This document shows positions 8,232 to 15,624 of a stretch of 33,243 bases of DNA, in pieces. Every line of letters begins with the position of its first letter. The stretch's first letter is position 1. The stretch lies in contig JBNPWE010000022.1 of NCBI GenBank assembly GCA_050433985.1, forward strand, positions 1-33,243, in the 5' to 3' direction. The DNA is from JACIYW01 sp014359745 (lineage in GTDB: Bacteria; Pseudomonadota; Alphaproteobacteria; Rhodobacterales; Rhodobacteraceae). Position numbers and translations under genes: made by a program. The notes beneath the pieces were generated by a model that saw nothing but the letters and a program-made list of their open reading frames with translations, made no database searches and was not told where the DNA came from.

Positions 8232-9787
8232 GCGAACTCAAATATCACTTCTCGATTTTTCTTCGACGCCTGCATTATTTCCTTATCGTCTCGGTGATGG
8301 TGACGGCCGTTTCCGTGATCGCGGCCTTCACCCTGCCGCCGGCCTATGAATCGCAGACCCGCCTGCTTCTGGAAGGGCCGCAAATTCCATCGGATCTGGC
8401 TGCCTCCACAGTATCGGTGGGGCTTGTTGAACAGCTTGAGATCATCGAACAGCGACTGGTGACACGCGCCAACTTTCTGGAAGTTGCCCGCAAACAGAAC
8501 GTGTTCGAGGATATCGGCAAGATGAGCGCCGACGAGATCGTCGGAGCGATGCGCGCGCGTACGGTCTTTCAGCGGGCCGGAACATCACGCAACCCGACGC
8601 CTATCCTGACGATCACTTTTGAGGGGCGCAGCCCGCAGGTCGCGGCAGGTGTGCTGAACGAATATGTAACCCTGATCGAACAGCAGAACGTGGAATTCCG
8701 CACCGCACGCGCGGGCAACACGCTAGAGTTCTTCCAGCAAGAGGTTGCGCGGCTGGGTCAGGATCTTGATGCCCAAAGCGCCCGCATCCTGCAATTCAAG
8801 ACCGAAAATTCCGGGGCCCTGCCCGATAGCCTGCAATACCGGCTCGATCAGCAGGCCACCCTGCAAGACCAGGTGCGTCAGGTTGACCGGGATATCGTCA
8901 GCCTGCGCAACCAGCGCGACCGGCTTGTGGCGATATTCAACGCCACCGGGCAGCTTACGCAGGATCAGGCGCCGTCGCGTCTTTCCCCTGACGAGCAGCG
9001 CCTGCAAGAAATGCAGGTGCAGCTTGACGAAGCGCGGTCCATCTATTCGGAAGAGAACCCGCGCGTGAAGATGCTGCAAGCCCGCATCGAACAACTGACC
9101 GAGCGTCTGGAAAGCGCCCCCAAGCCCGCCCCCGAAGAAGGGGCCGACATGCCAGAGAAACGCGCAGGATCCGCGACCCTGGATCTGCAACTCAGCGAGA
9201 TAGACACCCGCATCAAGATGCTGCAAGAACAACGCACCGAGATCGAGGGTCGGCTGGAGGGTCTGGCGGCAACGCTGGCAAAAACCCCGGCAAACACCGT
9301 CACCCTTGATGAGATGACGCGCACCTATACCAACATCGAGACCCAATACAACACAGCCGTCGACCGTCTGGCACGCGCCAGCACCGGCGAGCGGATCGAA
9401 TCGCTTTCGCGCGGTCAACGGATATCGATCATCGAACCGCCTGCCACCCCGACGGAGCCAACCAAACCAAACCGGATACTGATCGCGGGGGGTGGCACGT
9501 CGTTTGGCATCATCGCCGGGATCGCCCTTATCTTCCTGATAGAGTTTCTGAACCGTACCGCCCGGCGGCCCGAAGATATCGTCAACCGTCTCGGCGTGCG
9601 GCCTCTTGCCACCATCCCCTATATGCGCAGCAGGTCCGACGTCGTCTGGAAGCGACTGGTCAAGATCACGATCTATCTTCTCATCCTCGTGGGGCTTCCC
9701 GCTGCGGTCTATGCCGTGCATCTTTATTACCTGCCGCTCGACCTTCTGGCCGACCGGGCCATGAACAAGCTGGGTGTCCGGTGGTGA
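8228..9787 (+). CDS. Wzz-type polysaccharide chain-length protein
   Basis: Inner-membrane co-polymerase of 519 residues that sets polymer length. TM1 lies at about residues 14-37 (LHYFLIVSVMVTAVSVIAAF), followed by a long periplasmic coiled-coil region (about 160-385, rich in Gln/Glu/Arg heptads), the Pro-rich PPATPTEPTKPNRI motif and TM2 at about 417-440. A third hydrophobic segment near 478-500 is typical of the exosortase-associated form. The C-terminal RRPEDIVNRLGVRPLATIPY is the region that meets the kinase. There is no fused ATPase domain; the kinase is the next gene, as in split Wzz/CpsD systems. The start overlaps the previous stop by four bases. Confidence 0.9.
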   Translation: MSELKYHFSIFLRRLHYFLIVSVMVTAVSVIAAFTLPPAYESQTRLLLEGPQIPSDLAASTVSVGLVEQLEIIEQRLVTRANFLEVARKQNVFEDIGKMSADEIVGAMRARTVFQRAGTSRNPTPILTITFEGRSPQVAAGVLNEYVTLIEQQNVEFRTARAGNTLEFFQQEVARLGQDLDAQSARILQFKTENSGALPDSLQYRLDQQATLQDQVRQVDRDIVSLRNQRDRLVAIFNATGQLTQDQAPSRLSPDEQRLQEMQVQLDEARSIYSEENPRVKMLQARIEQLTERLESAPKPAPEEGADMPEKRAGSATLDLQLSEIDTRIKMLQEQRTEIEGRLEGLAATLAKTPANTVTLDEMTRTYTNIETQYNTAVDRLARASTGERIESLSRGQRISIIEPPATPTEPTKPNRILIAGGGTSFGIIAGIALIFLIEFLNRTARRPEDIVNRLGVRPLATIPYMRSRSDVVWKRLVKITIYLLILVGLPAAVYAVHLYYLPLDLLADRAMNKLGVRW

Positions 9788-9817
9788 CCAGTCACAGCCT
9801 TATCAGGAGCATTTGAT

Positions 9818-10630
9818 ATGGAACGCATTCAAGAGGCCCTGGCCAAGGCCCGCGCACAGCGGAACAAGGACAGCGTTGCGCGCACCGAACACATTGAACC
9901 GGCCAAGCTCCGCCAGCCAATCGAAGATGCCTGGTCCGCGCTTGCGCCTCTCAAGCTGAATCGCGCCGCGCTCAAACGCAACCGGGTGCTGGCCAGCGAA
10001 ATCGGGCGCGATGCCGCCCCCTATGATCTTCTGCGCACCAAGATAATCCACCAGGCGCATATCAATAACTGGCGCCGGGTGGCGATCGTCTCTCCTGACA
10101 TCGGGGCGGGGAAAACGACAACTCTGGCCAATCTGGCCTTCAGTTTCGAACGGCAGCGCGACATGCGCGTGATGTGCCTCGATCTTGATCTGCGCCGTCC
10201 CACCTTGCATAAAGTGCTCGCGCAGGTACCCGACCACTCCATGGCCGATGTTCTGGATGGGCATGTGGCCTTTGCCGACCACGGGCTGCGGTTGGGCAAC
10301 CGGGTGGGCTTTGGCCTGAACAACGGCCCCGCCTCCAACCCGTCGGAACTGTTGCTAAGCCGCGCGGCGCGGGATGTTCTGGATCAGATCGAAAGCGATT
10401 ACGCGCCCGATCTGACGCTTTTCGATATCTCGCCGCTCAATGTCAGCGATGACAATATCGCCTTCCTGCAGAACGTCGATTGTGCGGTGATCATTGTCGC
10501 GGCCGAATCCACCCCGATGGGCCGCATAGACCAGGCGGAACGGCAGGTGGCGGAACTGACCAATGTGATGGGGATCGTGCTGAACAAATGCCGCTATTTC
10601 GGTGATGCCGAAGGCTATGAATACTACTGA
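9818..10630 (+). CDS. CpsD/CapB-type tyrosine autokinase
   Basis: Cytoplasmic BY-kinase of 270 residues that works with the Wzz protein encoded just upstream to control polymerisation. Walker A is SPDIGAGKTTT (Lys99), Walker A' is CLDLDLRRP (residues 120-128) and the Walker B region is LTLFDISPLNVSDD. The protein ends GYEYY, a small tyrosine cluster suited to autophosphorylation, though shorter than in E. coli Wzc. AGGAG lies 9 bases before the ATG. The gene follows the Wzz gene by 30 bases in the same operon. Whether it is an active kinase or only an ATPase regulator cannot be read from sequence. Confidence 0.88.
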   Translation: MERIQEALAKARAQRNKDSVARTEHIEPAKLRQPIEDAWSALAPLKLNRAALKRNRVLASEIGRDAAPYDLLRTKIIHQAHINNWRRVAIVSPDIGAGKTTTLANLAFSFERQRDMRVMCLDLDLRRPTLHKVLAQVPDHSMADVLDGHVAFADHGLRLGNRVGFGLNNGPASNPSELLLSRAARDVLDQIESDYAPDLTLFDISPLNVSDDNIAFLQNVDCAVIIVAAESTPMGRIDQAERQVAELTNVMGIVLNKCRYFGDAEGYEYY

Positions 10631-10646
10631 TCAGCAGGACCATGGA

Positions 10647-11510
10647 ATGATGCCCAGTATCGCGATCATCATCCCGCATTATAATGACGTGGTACGGTTG
10701 GGGCGCTGTCTTGCGGCGCTGGCACGAAATGATCTGGCGGGCTGTGAAATTGTTGTGGTGGATAACGGTTCCACCCAGTCCCTGACCGACGTCATGCGGG
10801 ATTTCCCGGATATCCGCTTTGTCACCGAACCGCAAAAAGGTGCGGCGGCGGCGCGCAATCGCGGGGTGCATGAAACAACTGCCCCCTGCCTGATGTTCAT
10901 CGACGCCGATTGCCTGCCCGCACCCGATTGGGTCAGCACCGGCCGCATGGTTGCCGAGACCGCCGATCTGATCGGCGGTCGGGTCGAGGTGTTTGACGAA
11001 ACCCCGCCGCCGCGCAGCGGGGCCGAGGCGTTCGAGGCGATCTTTGCCTTCGATTTCCGGAATTACATCGAGGTGCAGGGGTTTTCGGGCACCGGCAATC
11101 TGATCACAAGGCGCGATGTCTTCAACAACGTCGGCCCGTTCCGTGGCGGCATATCCGAAGATCGCGACTGGTCGTTCCGCGCCACCGCCAAAGGCTATCG
11201 GCTTGCTTACGAAGACGGGCTGCGGGTAGGCCACCCGTCGCGGTCTGACTGGCCGACACTTCGGGGTAAATGGCGGCGGATCACGCAGGAAATGTTCGGC
11301 CAGACCGGGGGCGGCGCGGGCGCGCGGCTGAAATGGGCGCTTAAAGGGCTGATGATGCCGCTGAGCATTCTGGCGCATCTGCCAAGGGTGCTGCAAAGCC
11401 CGGCGCTTTCGGGTGCGGGCGAACGATGGCGCGCCGCCGCCACGCTGGTTCGTTTGCGACTTTTGCGCATGGTCTGGATGCTGCGTCAGGCAATGGGCCT
11501 GGGCATCTGA
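10647..11510 (+). CDS. Family 2 glycosyltransferase
   Basis: GT-A fold glycosyltransferase of 287 residues. The N-terminal domain begins SIAIIIPHYNDVVRLGRCL, with VVDNGS, RNRG and the metal-binding DAD in FIDADCLPAPDW. The acceptor-side motif is SEDRDWSFR near residue 170. The C-terminal part has amphipathic or weakly hydrophobic helices that may touch the membrane. I set the start at 10647 because AGGA lies 7 bases upstream; a longer reading from 10602 would overlap the kinase gene. It is last in the plus-strand operon, before a strong terminator. Donor and acceptor sugars are unknown. Confidence 0.87.
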   Translation: MMPSIAIIIPHYNDVVRLGRCLAALARNDLAGCEIVVVDNGSTQSLTDVMRDFPDIRFVTEPQKGAAAARNRGVHETTAPCLMFIDADCLPAPDWVSTGRMVAETADLIGGRVEVFDETPPPRSGAEAFEAIFAFDFRNYIEVQGFSGTGNLITRRDVFNNVGPFRGGISEDRDWSFRATAKGYRLAYEDGLRVGHPSRSDWPTLRGKWRRITQEMFGQTGGGAGARLKWALKGLMMPLSILAHLPRVLQSPALSGAGERWRAAATLVRLRLLRMVWMLRQAMGLGI

Positions 11511-11518
11511 GGCCAAAA

Positions 11519-11547
11519 CGAAAGGGCCGCGCAGGGCGGCCCTTTCG
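11519..11547. terminator. Bidirectional rho-independent terminator
   Basis: A perfect 12-bp stem (11519-11530 with 11536-11547, CGAAAGGGCCGC and its complement) has a 5-base loop. It lies between the convergent ends of the GT2 gene (11510) and the VPLPA gene (11571) and can serve both. U-runs are short on both sides. Confidence 0.85.
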
Positions 11548-11570
11548 GTAACATAAAACGCTGGTTCGCG

Positions 11571-12263
11571 TTACGCAGCCTTGCGACGACGGCGCAGCGC
11601 CGCGACCCCGCCAAGCGCAGTCAGCAGCAGCAGACCGCCAGCGGGCAGCGGGACAGCGGCAATCGTTTTGGCATCGAACGACGTACGTTTACTTGATGCC
11701 GTAATTTCGATGACTTGCGTGATCGAGAAAGGCGAGCTGAGCGCAAAGCTGTCAAACTCCGTCCCACCCCAAGAAAAGGCTGATCCCGATCCCGTATTGG
11801 TTGCCGTGATGGTCGACCCGATTTGCTTTCCTGTTCCAAACAGAGTGTTCATGTTATCGACATAGGAAGATATCGAGATCGTATCGCCAAGAGCGGTACC
11901 GTTCACGTTAAAGAAAAGCTGGCTGAGAAGCGGAGTTGCCGCAGCACCAGAATAACCTGTATCGGATACGCGAATTGTCAGCTTGCTGCCCGCAGCGCCG
12001 CCCCTGATGTCAAGAGCTACCGAGTTCAGCTCTGATTCGGTGGCAAGATCGAAGCTCGAAGCCACAAATGAATTAACGGTGTAGCTTCCGATCCCGGTCG
12101 CGAGCGTACCCACCGAGCCAGTACCAGACAATGACGACTGAACACCCGCAATGCTCGAGTCATCGAATTCGACCGTCAGCGCTTGGGCGCCCGCCGCCGA
12201 CAGGGCCATCATCGACCCGACCGCCAGCGCGCCGACGGTGCCCTTGCTCAGAATGTTACCCAT
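11571..12263 (-). CDS. VPLPA-CTERM sorting domain protein 1
   Basis: Exported 230-residue protein, likely substrate of XrtD. It has a signal peptide (GALAVGSMMALSAAGAQA, cleavage before LTVEF), a Ser/Thr/Gly-rich beta-type body, and a classical sorting tail: VPLPAG, a 17-residue hydrophobic stretch (GLLLLTALGGVAAL), then RRRRKAA. The start at ATG 12263 has AAGG 8 bases upstream; an in-frame GTG three codons earlier is less likely. The body has no cysteines and no domain I recognise. It is convergent with the EPS operon and shares its terminator. Possible surface or matrix protein held in the EPS layer; this is inferred from the tail. Confidence 0.9.
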   Translation of the reverse strand: MGNILSKGTVGALAVGSMMALSAAGAQALTVEFDDSSIAGVQSSLSGTGSVGTLATGIGSYTVNSFVASSFDLATESELNSVALDIRGGAAGSKLTIRVSDTGYSGAAATPLLSQLFFNVNGTALGDTISISSYVDNMNTLFGTGKQIGSTITATNTGSGSAFSWGGTEFDSFALSSPFSITQVIEITASSKRTSFDAKTIAAVPLPAGGLLLLTALGGVAALRRRRKAA

Positions 12264-12667
12264 GAAACCCACCTTTTTCTTCCTTCAAACGATTTTCTTC
12301 TACTTCTGAAGACTACGCCAACGGCTGCGTTTTGAAAACAAAAAACGACAGCTTCGGCCAGATTTCACCACATTCTTGCCCCAATTCTGGTTTTCGGCAC
12401 GCAGGACGCACAGCCATGGCGGGACTTTAGCGGGGCGGCTTGTAAATCTCTGCATCAATTTCAAAGTCAGGGCCAGATTGTTCCCAATCCAGGAACAAAC
12501 CAGATTCTGGCAAGGCATCATGCAGGCCGGGATTGCGAATCATCCTTGTCGAACCACATGTGGAAACGACCGCAAGGGGGAAGATCGCCGCTGCGCATCA
12601 GGCGCGGGAATTGCCCGCAAACCTGCCTGCGATCAGCGGCGATGGCCCGCAGGCCAAACCGAAGTGC
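12264..12667. promoter_or_regulatory. Upstream region of VPLPA gene 1
   Basis: 404 bases without a gene. The part near 12300-12380 is AT-rich (AAAACAAAAAACGAC) and probably holds the promoter for the minus-strand VPLPA gene, but no clear -35/-10 pair was found. Two words, TCATGCAGGCC (12518-12528) and GAATCATCC (12537-12545), recur upstream of VPLPA gene 2. A long nested hairpin lies at 12584-12643. Confidence 0.45.
12584..12643. repeat. 60-base nested hairpin downstream of the Tat-type gene
   Basis: ATCGCCGCTG (12584-12593) is the exact complement of CAGCGGCGAT (12634-12643). Inside, CGCA/TGCG (12594-12597 with 12628-12631) and GCGGG/CCCGC (12604-12608 with 12614-12618, loop AATTG) continue the stem. 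It begins 25 bases after the minus-strand stop at 12668. Without a U-run it is a weak candidate terminator; an mRNA-end stabiliser or structured RNA is equally possible. Confidence 0.6.
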
Positions 12668-14290
12668 CTATTCCCGGTGTGCCGTCGGCAGGCTTATCGT
12701 GGTGATCCGGGGGGCCTCCCCCACCGGTCGCTCGACCACATGGCGCACCGCGACCCATCCTGCGGCGGTCCTCAACCGCCCCGCCGCATCAAACCGCAGG
12801 GCCGCCCCCGCCCCCTGCCGATCCCAGCCCTGCAAAGCCCCCATGGCGTCATAGCGATAGACATCCCGCCAATCGCTTTGCGCGAACAGAACCGGGTCGG
12901 CATAGCCCCCCTCGGGCACCCGGAAATCGCGGCTCTCGATCCGCATCTCTCCATCGGGGCCGGGGCCGTAGCGCCGCACCTCATGCTGCGGCAGCAGGAT
13001 CGAAATCAGCCCCGGCATGCTGTCGTGATCGCCGCTGCGCGCGAACACCCCGATATCCACCCGGTTCGAAAGAATGTCGGGGCGGCCCGGCACCGGGCGC
13101 GGCGCTTGCCATTCCAGCGTGATGCGCGCACGCAGGCCGCGCGCGTCCAGCGGCTCGATCCTTGTGCGGGCCGGGTCGCCGCGCAGAACCCGCCAATGAA
13201 ACTCCGGCGCACGGGCTTGCAGATCGCGCGTCGCCTCGACCGAAACCACCATGCTGCGGCGCCATGCATGACTGCGCCAGATCCGGGCGATGGCCACGGG
13301 CGTGTCGAACAGCCGCTCGCTCAGCCCTTCGCCGAAATAATCGATGCCCTCGATGGCCTCGTCCTCTTCCAGCACCGCCATCCGCACCAGCGGCGGCACC
13401 GTCGCGGGGGTCAGGGCATTGGCCAGTTGCACCATGCGCACCAGGTTGATCTGGTCGCGCGGAATGACTGAAGGATGCGCCAGCCCCGAGCGATAGGCCT
13501 CGCGGCTTAGCACCGGGGCAAGGCTGCGGCGAAAGATCATCTGCACCGTGGCCGCCAGAAGCTGGGTCTCATACAGAAACGCCTTGGTTTCGGGGTGCAG
13601 CGCCGCAAGGATCATCGCCAGTGCCCCCAGATGCGGCCGGTCCGACCCCGATGATCCCTGCGAGACGAAGAAGAACGGCGTGTTGGCGGGGATAAGGTCG
13701 CCATGTTCGGGGTCGTGGTCGCGATGCTCGGGATAGACGTGGATCTGCCCGGCAAGGTAGTTCTGGTAAAGGGTCAGCGGCCCCTTGTCCTCGGTCAGCG
13801 CCAGGCGCGGTAGCGACCGCCAAAGTGGCCCTGCGCGGACCGCGGTTGAGGAATTGCCGATAAGCGGAGCCTCAAAGATCACCGGCCCGGCAAGCCCGTA
13901 ATCAAGCCCGTCCGCGCGCGCCGCCTCGTCATAGGCCACATGGGTTAGCTGCGGATGCGCGTCGGGTGGCAGCCGGGAATGGCCGCGATCGCGGTTCTCG
14001 TAAAGATCGCCATGATTGCCCGCCGCCCGGCCCTCAAAAACCATCTGCCAAAGCAGTCGGTGCGCCGGGTCGCGCAGATCGGCCCCCAGCACCGGCTCGC
14101 TGGTCTCGGGGATTTTCACCCGCGCCAGCAGCCGCCCGCCCGGCCCCAGCGGCAAGAGCGCCGCGCGGCGCACCAGAACCACACCAACCACACCGTCGCG
14201 GGCCACGCCCTGTGCCAGCGCCGCGCGGGGCATCAGCCCCAGCCCGGCCAGACCCCGGATCAGCGCGCGGCGGGTAATGGCAAGGGGCAT
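12668..14290 (-). CDS. Unrecognised exported protein with Tat-like signal
   Basis: Protein of 540 residues that I cannot assign to a family. It begins MPLAITRRALIRGLAGLGLM with a twin-arginine motif (TRRALIR), a hydrophobic core and a likely cleavage at ALA-QG. The mature part looks like a folded globular protein: it has His/Asp/Glu-rich stretches such as HVYPEHRDHDPEHGD near residue 200, which could bind metal. It also has SQGSSGSDRPH and an RHS-like ending (YRYDAMGALQGWDRQG, LRFDAAGRLRTA). I set the start at 14290 because GGAG lies 10 bases upstream and the signal peptide fits; the frame is open further to 14392. It stands between a VPLPA-CTERM gene and a decayed region. A folded, possibly metal-bearing, periplasmic protein is inference. 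Confidence 0.7.
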   Translation of the reverse strand: MPLAITRRALIRGLAGLGLMPRAALAQGVARDGVVGVVLVRRAALLPLGPGGRLLARVKIPETSEPVLGADLRDPAHRLLWQMVFEGRAAGNHGDLYENRDRGHSRLPPDAHPQLTHVAYDEAARADGLDYGLAGPVIFEAPLIGNSSTAVRAGPLWRSLPRLALTEDKGPLTLYQNYLAGQIHVYPEHRDHDPEHGDLIPANTPFFFVSQGSSGSDRPHLGALAMILAALHPETKAFLYETQLLAATVQMIFRRSLAPVLSREAYRSGLAHPSVIPRDQINLVRMVQLANALTPATVPPLVRMAVLEEDEAIEGIDYFGEGLSERLFDTPVAIARIWRSHAWRRSMVVSVEATRDLQARAPEFHWRVLRGDPARTRIEPLDARGLRARITLEWQAPRPVPGRPDILSNRVDIGVFARSGDHDSMPGLISILLPQHEVRRYGPGPDGEMRIESRDFRVPEGGYADPVLFAQSDWRDVYRYDAMGALQGWDRQGAGAALRFDAAGRLRTAAGWVAVRHVVERPVGEAPRITTISLPTAHRE

Positions 14291-14407
14291 GGACGGCTGG
14301 CTCCGGCAAGGGCAAAAGCGGCCCATGCGGGCCATGGCCCATCCTGTGCGCAGGCGCCGCGCGGCGCAAGAAGGGAGTTTGGATGCGCGCAATGCGGGGC
14401 AAGGATC

Positions 14408-14489
14408 GCAGCGCAGTCATGGTTGCAGCGCAGTCATGGTTGGCGTGGTACCCTGCGACCAGTCAGGATGCTGGCAGTCAGGATGCAGG
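14408..14489. repeat. Two adjacent short tandem duplications
   Basis: GCAGCGCAGTCATGGTT occurs twice head to tail without a gap (14408-14424 and 14425-14441). Shortly after, CAGTCAGGATGCTGG is followed by CAGTCAGGATGCAGG (14460-14474 and 14475-14489, one mismatch). The units are 17 and 15 bases, non-coding. Confidence 0.9.
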
Positions 14490-14569
14490 GCCTATCGCCT
14501 GTCCAACCGATGGCCCCTTGCAGGCCCCGGCTTTGGCCGTGATCCAGCGCCTGCGAAAGAGGCCTGAAC

Positions 14570-14647
14570 CTTTGCCGCCGTCACCTCCAGCAGAAACTCC
14601 GACCGGGCAAAGCCCGACACGATCAATAGCTTCGAAGTGGGCCGCGC
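14570..14647 (-). pseudogene. Possible RidA-family C-terminal remnant
   Basis: The minus-strand frame reads ARPTSKLLIVSGFARSEFLL followed by EVTAAK, which resembles the C-terminus of RidA/YjgF enamine deaminases (typically RPAS-LLIV-LA-PE-L-EIEVTAAR). Two residues before EVTAA seem missing and the N-terminal two thirds are absent. Recognition is from memory of the family and only 26 residues support it. Confidence 0.3.
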
Positions 14648-14802
14648 GAGGGAGGGCATCATCCCGAGGCATATGCACATTCAGCTCCACTGGTTGATGC
14701 GTGCGGCACCCGGAAGGTCACACATGCTGCCCCGACAACGGCACACCACGCCCCAGGACGCCACCTTTTCCGCCGCGCGCCATCCTTTGCAGTTGACGGC
14801 AC

Positions 14803-14822
14803 CGACAAAGCCACCCTAAACC
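14803..14822 (+). promoter_or_regulatory. Candidate -35 of the tRNA-Arg promoter
   Basis: TTGACG (14803-14808) is a good alphaproteobacterial -35. It is followed after 16-18 bases by a weak -10 (CTAAAC/TAAACC). Transcription would begin near 14828, about 20 bases before the mature tRNA. Confidence 0.35.
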
Positions 14823-14847
14823 CCGATCAGGTCGCCCAAAGCGCCCT

Positions 14848-15168
14848 GGCCTCGTAGCTCAGCTGGATAGAGCAACCGCCTTCGATACTGGAGTGCCCGG
14901 CGGGAAACCCCCGGTGCAGAACCTGTCAAATTCGGGGAAACCTCTGCCCAGGTCGGCGTGGCAATCCCGAGCCAAGCCCGGACAACCGTCCGGGAAGGTG
15001 TAGAGACTGGATGGCAGGCACCTAAAGGCCCCGGTTCACAGAGCCCGGTCAGCCAAAGGTGAAGGGACAGTCCAGACCACAAAGCCGCGTTTCGGGCGCG
15101 GTGGCGGCGAAAGCCGTAGTGGCAGGCTAAGCGGTCGGTCGCAGGTTCGAATCCTGCCGGGGTCACCA
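14848..15168 (+). tRNA. tRNA-Arg(UCU), split by a group I intron
   Basis: The exons are 14848-14882 and 15127-15168 (35 + 42 = 77 nt including encoded CCA). The acceptor GGCCTCG pairs with CGGGGTC (two G-U pairs). The D arm is GCTC/GAGC with the GG of the D loop and A20, an arginine identity base. The anticodon stem ACCGC/GCGGT spans the insertion. The T arm is GCAGG-TTCGAAT-CCTGC, the discriminator is A and CCA is encoded. Joining the exons gives the 7-base loop CTTCTAA, so the anticodon is UCU, reading AGA. The short variable loop argues against the alternative joining that would give a GCU (serine) anticodon. Found by eye from the cloverleaf; standard scanners may miss it or report a broken gene. 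Confidence 0.93.
14883..15126 (+). ncRNA. Self-splicing group I intron (subgroup IC3-like) in the tRNA-Arg anticodon loop
   Basis: The 244-nt insertion lies after U34. P1: CTTCG (14880-14884, three bases from the exon) pairs with TGGAG (14889-14893) around loop ATAC, placing the required U-G wobble at the 5' splice site (14882/14891). The intron ends in G (15126). Core segments closely match what I recall of the Azoarcus tRNA-Ile intron: GTCAAATTCGG (14925-14935), GAGCCAAGC (14969-14977) and GGTGTAGAGACT (14997-15008). P3 (CCTG/CAGG) and P7 (GACTG 15005-15009 with CAGTC 15068-15072) stay paired although their bases differ from Azoarcus, which is compensatory change. P2 closes with a GAAA-type loop. 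There is no ORF inside, hence no homing endonuclease. Confidence 0.93.
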
Positions 15169-15225
15169 CACCTTGAAATGTGCCCGGCGCGCAAAAGCGT
15201 GCAGCCGACGGGCCACCCAACCCGA

Positions 15226-15333
15226 TTACAACACATAACTGCTCAGATATGCGGATCGGGAAAGTTCACCGAGGTTTTTCTCCACAAACCCCGCATCCAC
15301 GACGACCGCCTCGCCACCCCGGTCGGGGGCGGT
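15226..15333 (-). pseudogene. hslU 3'-end remnant
   Basis: The minus frame reads TAPDRGGEAVVVDAGFVEKN then LGELSRSAYLSSYVL and stop (TAA 15228-15226). This is the C-terminal end of the alphaproteobacterial HslU ATPase (compare VDA-FVEKNLGEL-RSADLSRYVL). Upstream the similarity dissolves, with short deletions, and nothing of the ATPase domain remains. It is therefore a leftover of about 35 codons, presumably from a duplication or recombination; the working hslVU copy must lie elsewhere. Confidence 0.6.
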
Positions 15334-15624
15334 GGCCGAACTCGCCACCGCCGAGAACAGGTCCGGCGCCGTCTTTGACGATCCCGTACCGGCATTGAAC
15401 CGACCGCACGCGAGGCCAGATCCCCTTACCGATGAGATCAACGCACTGGCCACTTGGGCTGATAATTTTTGCCCGCGGCAGAACGCGGCACGATTGCCGT
15501 AAACGGATGCGTTAACAGGCCGCTGAAGAAGTCGGCGATGCGGGAGGGTTTCCGATCGCCGCGTTCTTCGGGGTTTCGCGCTCGGCGCTTCTGGGCAGAC
15601 GGTATGCGTGTCTGACGCGGATTT

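Larger units (their letters stand above)
14291..14847. other. Gene-poor stretch with short duplications and palindromes
   Basis: 557 bases without an intact gene. It contains palindromes GGGCCATGGCCC (14329-14340) and GCGCCGCGCGGCGC (14354-14367), two sets of tandem repeats at 14408-14489, and a possible RidA-family remnant at 14570-14647. The tRNA promoter candidate is at its right end. It looks like decaying DNA. Confidence 0.5.

Noticed and set aside
8723..9721. 332-codon open frame on the minus strand
   Set aside because: Antisense to the Wzz-type gene; its sequence is Gly/Asp/Arg-rich without domain signature.
10491..11516. 341-codon open frame on the minus strand
   Set aside because: Antisense to the GT2 gene and the end of the kinase gene, both of which have clear family motifs; the product shows none.
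12533..13471. 312-codon open frame on the plus strand
   Set aside because: Antisense to the Tat-type gene. That gene has a signal peptide, ribosome site and protein-like composition, while this frame has a low-complexity Arg/Pro/His product.
14883..14893. Alternative exon joining giving a GCU (serine) anticodon
   Set aside because: tRNA-Ser has a long variable arm; here the variable loop is five bases. The P1 wobble and terminal G also fit the UCU joining better.
14816..15236. Open frames of 134 and 66 codons on the minus strand across the tRNA-Arg and intron
   Set aside because: They are fully explained by the reverse complement of the tRNA and intron. Short frames such as GRIRTCDRPLSL are a well-known artefact of antisense tRNA T-arm sequence.
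15438..15620. Extension of the transposase remnant to a full C-terminus with inverted repeat
   Set aside because: The frame stays open but the sequence no longer resembles the transposase. The nearby GTTAACAGGCCGCTGAAG could be an element end, yet no matching partner was found.
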